Origin: Candidatus Paceibacterota bacterium
Lineage (GTDB): Bacteria; Patescibacteriota; Minisyncoccia; Phycocordibacterales; CAINVO01
NCBI GenBank assembly: GCA_028714275.1
Contig: JAQTMP010000031.1
Location: forward strand, 1 to 9,143
Length of the DNA stretch: 9,143 nucleotides
Reading direction: 5' to 3'
A model generated the notes under the pieces. It searched no databases. It saw only the letters and a list, made by a program, of their open reading frames with translations, and was not told the DNA's origin. Positions 6,831 through 9,143 of this stretch are shown piece after piece. Made by a program: the position numbers and the translations under genes. Position 1 is the stretch's first letter; the number at the start of each line of letters is the position of its first letter.

Positions 6831-6929
6831 CCCAAAAACAAAACACTCTCAGCTCGTACGCACTCTATCTGTAGACATGAAAATGTCCTGGATGTTGCGA
6901 AACGTCGCTGAGAGTGTTTTGTTTTTGGG
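6831..6929. terminator. Bidirectional terminator or structured RNA element with a 23-bp perfect stem
   Basis: Positions 6831-6853 and 6907-6929 are perfect reverse complements (23 bp), extendable by one wobble and two more pairs outward. The 53-nt centre holds a 5-bp hairpin with a GAAA loop (GACAT 6874-6878, ATGTC 6883-6887) and a 6-bp hairpin with a GCGA loop (6891-6896 with 6901-6906, one G-T pair) that abuts the outer stem. Both loops are GNRA type. The A-rich left and T-rich right arms suit two-way termination between the convergent RRM and threonine synthase genes. Confidence 0.75.
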
Positions 6930-6959
6930 GCCTGGGATTGAAAACTTTATTGAATAAGA

Positions 6960-8297
6960 CTACAGCAGCTTCTCAATTGCCTCCAAATTTCCCTCAGCGA
7001 TTTTATAACTATTCTTAAACTTTCCTTCATTGCCTTTGTGGTAGTTGATGCCGGCTTGAGAAAATTTAATGCCGGAAGCCGTGGAAATCGACACGACAGT
7101 ATCATCCTCTTTTATAAGACCATTAGCTCGGGCGGTGATAGCAGCGTGGAGAGCGACTGCACTTTGAGGACAAATGTTGGCGCCTGCCTGCATAAAGCGC
7201 GCCCAGGTGTCCTTGATGTCCTTTTCCTCAACAGACATGAAATGAATATGAAATTTTTTATAAAGCGACTCGATGCGGGGAAAGGAAACAGGGGCGTTGA
7301 TGTTCATGGCGGAGGCGACGGTTTCCTTAAAGAGACCTGGTTCGTATTTTGTAAAGTCACTGCTCTCCCAGCGAGAGAGAGTGTCAGCGGCTGAGGCTTG
7401 AGCCCCAATGATGCCTGGCAAACGATCGATCATGCCGTGCTCCTTGGCACGGAGCAGTCCGACCATCAGAGCCGAGAGGTTGCCACCATTGCCGACTGGG
7501 ATGACAATCCAGTCTGGCACCTGCCACTCGAGGTCCTGGAGGATTTCAAGCCCGATAGTTTCCTGACCGACAAGGCGCATATCATTTTTACTGTTGACGA
7601 GAACGTGTTCGGGATGATGGGCGGTAAATTCTTGGATCAATTTCATGCAGCCATCAAAACCATCTGGATGTTTGACTGCAATGACGTTGGCACCATGAGC
7701 CATAGCTTGAAAAAGTTGCGAATCAGCGATGTGCTCGTAGGGGAGCAGCACCGTGCAGGCCAGCTTGTCTTTTCTGTAGGCCGAATAAATAGCAGCGGCA
7801 GCGGAAGTGTCACCAGTCGAAGCGCAGGCGACACCCGTAATACCTAGCGCTGGGTTTTGCATTTGGAGACGGAGAGCGTCAGACACGGCGACAGGCATCC
7901 CACGATCTTTAAAACTTTCACTAGGGGACTGGCCTTCCATTTTGATGAAAAGTTTATTCAGCCCTATCTGTTTTTTTAGCCAGTCTGGGATCTCAAATAG
8001 GTCTGTCTGACCTTCATTAAGGGAGATGATGGCTTCCTCGGGAAAACCTGGGAGAATAAAATCTCGCCAGAGCCAGACGCCCGAATTGTTTGGATAAGTG
8101 CGACGCTCGGGACCGTAACGCAAAGCATCGAAATGCTCACAGAGCTGTTTACCGGAGCCGAGAGTCTGGGTGATGTAGGCTTCATCCCTTTCCACCATTA
8201 AAAGCTCATTGGTTTCAGGGTCAGTGTAGAGAAATTTATCGGGTGTATATGTTTTGCCAGATTTAATGCTTTTGTGCCAGAAATGGTATTTGTTCAT
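6960..8297 (-). CDS. thrC: Threonine synthase (PLP-dependent)
   Basis: 445 residues. Converts O-phosphohomoserine to threonine and phosphate in the cytosol, using pyridoxal phosphate. The fold-type II signature is intact: substrate loop NEGQTDLF (94-101), the PLP lysine Lys130 in SESFKDRG, the ASTGDTSAAA segment (159-168), and the phosphate-cradling GNGGN (269-273) in IPVGNGGNLSA. PQSAVALHA and SISTASGIKFS close the active-site side. The N-terminal region, YHFWHKS and a following acidic stretch, matches threonine synthases that lack a zinc-binding CxxC pair. Length is normal. No homoserine kinase or dehydrogenase gene is adjacent, so the substrate must come from genes elsewhere or from outside. 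Start chosen at the only family-consistent ATG. The gene converges on the RRM gene across a long hairpin. Confidence 0.93.
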   Translation of the reverse strand: MNKYHFWHKSIKSGKTYTPDKFLYTDPETNELLMVERDEAYITQTLGSGKQLCEHFDALRYGPERRTYPNNSGVWLWRDFILPGFPEEAIISLNEGQTDLFEIPDWLKKQIGLNKLFIKMEGQSPSESFKDRGMPVAVSDALRLQMQNPALGITGVACASTGDTSAAAAIYSAYRKDKLACTVLLPYEHIADSQLFQAMAHGANVIAVKHPDGFDGCMKLIQEFTAHHPEHVLVNSKNDMRLVGQETIGLEILQDLEWQVPDWIVIPVGNGGNLSALMVGLLRAKEHGMIDRLPGIIGAQASAADTLSRWESSDFTKYEPGLFKETVASAMNINAPVSFPRIESLYKKFHIHFMSVEEKDIKDTWARFMQAGANICPQSAVALHAAITARANGLIKEDDTVVSISTASGIKFSQAGINYHKGNEGKFKNSYKIAEGNLEAIEKLL

Positions 8298-8324
8298 GCG
8301 CCCAAGTCTAGCATAGACAGGGAA

Positions 8325-8333
8325 TGTTATACT
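8325..8333 (+). promoter_or_regulatory. Extended -10 element between thrC and the shikimate-kinase fragment
   Basis: TGTTATACT is a TGn extended -10 with TATACT matching five of six consensus positions, pointing right. The same bases on the other strand give TATAAC, a usable -10 for thrC with a leader of about 22 nt. No good -35 is seen for either direction. Confidence 0.4.
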
Positions 8334-8345
8334 AGTCTGGTTGGT

Positions 8346-8477
8346 TTGGAAAAAACGGTTGAAATTTTATTTTCCGAAAGACAGCCACTCTATCAATTGG
8401 CCGCGGATATTATAATTGAATGTGGAGATAAAACTGTTGCGGAGATTGTTTCAGAAATAAAATTGAAAACAAAATAA
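8346..8477 (+). pseudogene. C-terminal fragment of a shikimate kinase-like protein
   Basis: The frame read from a TTG at 8346 gives 43 residues, including ERQPLYQLAADIIIE and KTVAEIVSEI. This matches the end of shikimate kinases, where a helix ending xxRxPLYxexAD is followed by a strand and a last helix (compare the ERNPLYEEIAD stretch of E. coli AroK, from memory). The P-loop, the shikimate-binding domain and the lid are absent: upstream the frame is open to 8274 but reads through the thrC promoter region and the antisense start of thrC without family resemblance. The likeliest reading is a gene remnant left by a deletion. An extended -10 sits just upstream, so a short peptide cannot be excluded. 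Between this stop and the tRNA (8478-8554) I see no gene. Confidence 0.5.
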
Positions 8478-8554
8478 GGGGTCATTGAGTTTGCCGACGA
8501 TGTCAAAATGAGGTAACTTAGAGGTCTGCCAGGTCGAACAAAATAAAATAAGAT

Positions 8555-8641
8555 GGAGAGGTGCGAGAGCGGTTTAATCGGCAGTCCTGGAAAGACTGTG
8601 TGCTGGAAACGGTACCAAGGGTTCGAATCCCTTCCTCTCCG
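8555..8641 (+). tRNA. tRNA-Ser (anticodon GGA)
   Basis: A complete cloverleaf with a class II long variable arm. Acceptor GGAGAGG (8555-8561) pairs with CCTCTCC (8634-8640), discriminator G at 8641. Short D stem CGA/TCG; anticodon stem CAGTC/GACTG with loop CTGGAAA, anticodon GGA at 8589-8591, reading UCC and UCU. Variable arm GTGCTG-GAAA-CGGTAC; T stem AAGGG/CCCTT with loop TTCGAAT. CCA is not encoded here (the next bases are CAG) and would have to be added by the CCA enzyme. Confidence 0.96.
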
Positions 8642-8806
8642 CAGCGAACAAAAATCGCTTGCGATTTTGTGAGCGGAGGAGGGGAGCGATGCGCATGGAC
8701 GCATCGCGTAAGGGATTCGAAAAGTCTGAGCATGTCGCGCGGAGCGTAGCGAGCACGACGCGAAGACTGTACCGCTCCTGTAAGGAGCGAATCCCTTCCT
8801 CTCCGC
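8624..8806 (+). repeat. 19-bp direct repeat of the tRNA-Ser 3' end flanking a palindromic insert
   Basis: CGAATCCCTTCCTCTCCGC occurs at 8624-8642 (end of the tRNA gene) and again, identically, at 8788-8806. The copies start 164 bp apart. This is the arrangement left when an element enters a tRNA 3' end and restores it, with the old end displaced downstream. Confidence 0.8.
8649..8669 (+). terminator. Hairpin after tRNA-Ser, possible terminator
   Basis: AAAATCGC (8651-8658) and GCGATTTT (8661-8668) are perfect complements around TT, with one further C-G pair outside a bulged A. The stem ends in TTTTGT, a weak T-tract, 8 nt after the tRNA. Confidence 0.4.
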
Positions 8807-8808
8807 CA
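8673..8808 (+). pseudogene. Degenerate, hairpin-expanded tRNA-Ser copy ending in GCCA
   Basis: The 3' half tracks the intact tRNA-Ser: AAGACTGT (8763-8770), GTACC (8769-8773), then the T-loop 3' side, T stem and acceptor (8788-8804), discriminator G8805 and an encoded CCA (8806-8808). The T stem 5' strand is replaced by a hairpin, GCTCC-TGTAA-GGAGC (8774-8788). On the left, GGAGGAGG can pair with the acceptor strand with one bulge, but the D and anticodon regions are not recognisable; instead there is an 8-bp hairpin (8686-8693/8700-8707), an inverted T-arm strand AAGGGATTCG (8710-8719), and AGTCT (8723-8727) able to pair with AGACT (8764-8768). No functional cloverleaf is possible. Confidence 0.5.
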
Positions 8809-8829
8809 GAAATCGAAATCATTTCCTCA

Positions 8830-8858
8830 TTGAAAGCAAAAAGACCGAACTCTAGCAT
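8830..8858 (+). promoter_or_regulatory. Possible promoter for the PAP2 phosphatase gene
   Basis: TTGAAA (8830-8835), a 17-nt spacer and TAGCAT (8853-8858), four of six -10 matches. The start would fall near 8865, about 22 nt before the ATG. Confidence 0.3.
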
Positions 8859-8886
8859 TCCTGACAAATAAAATATATGATAAGGA

Positions 8887-9143
8887 ATGTTGAATAATAT
8901 ATTTATTTTTGGCGCAAAGTATCTTTTCATCCTTTCACCTATCTTGGCGGGTATATTTTTCCTGATGCAGTCTCGCGCCAGGCAAAAGAAAATGCTGGTC
9001 CTTGCCGCCGTAGCCGTACCTCTCACATATGTTCTTGTTTATATATTGAACCACGTGTATTTTGACCCGCGGCCTTTTGTCGTAGGCAACTTTACTCCTC
9101 TTGTCCCACACATACCCGACAATGGATTTCCTTCGGATCACAC
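8887..9143 (+). CDS. PAP2-family membrane phosphatase, undecaprenyl-diphosphatase-like (5' part, truncated by window end)
   Basis: 85 codons are present and the frame is open at the window end. Two hydrophobic segments are visible, about residues 6-25 (FGAKYLFILSPILAGIFFL) and 36-55 (MLVLAAVAVPLTYVLVYIL). They are followed by DPRPFVVGN and IPDNGFPSDH. RP and PSDH correspond to the first two phosphatase motifs of the PAP2 superfamily (KxxxxxxRP and PSGH), and RPF...DNxFPSDH is typical of BcrC-type enzymes that recycle undecaprenyl pyrophosphate for peptidoglycan and surface-glycan synthesis. The usual Lys seven residues before RP appears to be Asn. The third motif would lie past the window. 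AGGA lies immediately before the ATG; a TTG one codon later is an alternative start. Family is well supported, exact substrate is inferred. Confidence 0.82.
   Translation, partial: MLNNIFIFGAKYLFILSPILAGIFFLMQSRARQKKMLVLAAVAVPLTYVLVYILNHVYFDPRPFVVGNFTPLVPHIPDNGFPSDH

Noticed and set aside
8518..8733. Minus-strand frame with GEEGIRTLGT
   Set aside because: Another common mis-annotation produced by antisense reading of a serine tRNA.
2241..8875. Recurrent word AATAAAAT near gene ends (2242, 2263, 5464, 8543, 8867 and others) as a signal
   Set aside because: It also occurs inside gpmI and other coding sequence and is low-complexity A/T, so chance and composition explain it unless a genome-wide count says otherwise.
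8574..9026. Minus-strand 150-codon open frame across the tRNA-Ser region
   Set aside because: Part of its product is simply the antisense translation of tRNA-Ser (GFEPLVPFP-like), a well-known false protein. It also covers the palindromic tract and shows no family resemblance.
1..9143. CRISPR array or defence system
   Set aside because: No regularly spaced repeats and no Cas, toxin-antitoxin, restriction or other defence-type protein was seen.

Overview
The window looks like a piece of a Candidate Phyla Radiation (Patescibacteria) genome, most likely Parcubacteria-like. This is inferred from the gene mix: type IV pilus genes, a lower-glycolysis pair, an orphan OmpR-type regulator with a DNRLP phosphoacceptor motif, a tiny Gly-Trp-rich membrane protein and an isolated threonine synthase. 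Gene leaders are A/T-rich and almost all lack a Shine-Dalgarno sequence. No marker such as rRNA or a ribosomal protein gene is present, so the placement is moderate at best. TGA ends the first gene, so the Gracilibacteria-type code (TGA = Gly) does not apply.

Layout. Positions 1-2251 (+) are the end of a type IV pilus operon: the C-terminal part of a PilC/GspF inner-membrane platform protein, a large prepilin whose body is a beta-propeller of LVIVD-like repeats, and a very small prepilin. Positions 2281-5119 (-) hold eno and gpmI, 4 nt apart, which convert 3-phosphoglycerate to phosphoenolpyruvate. Divergent from eno, at 5194-5460 (+), is an 88-residue two-helix membrane protein of unknown function. 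It converges on an OmpR-family response regulator (5570-6247, -) with no kinase beside it. A strong extended -10 promoter at 6377-6404 drives a single-RRM RNA-binding protein (6524-6820, +) through a leader of about 113 nt. Threonine synthase (6960-8297, -) converges on it. Divergent from threonine synthase is a fragment matching only the C-terminal end of shikimate kinase. Then come tRNA-Ser(GGA), a palindrome-rich tract carrying a second, degenerate copy of the tRNA 3' half with an encoded CCA, and the start of a PAP2-type membrane phosphatase that runs off the window (8887-9143, +).

The most unusual content is non-coding. Two convergent-gene gaps (5458-5572 and 6831-6929) are filled by long perfect inverted repeats, 17 and 23 bp, that enclose two further hairpins each and so fold as junctions rather than simple terminators. 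The tract after tRNA-Ser combines a 19-bp direct repeat of the tRNA 3' end with nested hairpins and resembles a scar of insertion into the tRNA gene. Among proteins, the pilin-propeller fusion is the most interesting, as a candidate pilus-tip adhesin.
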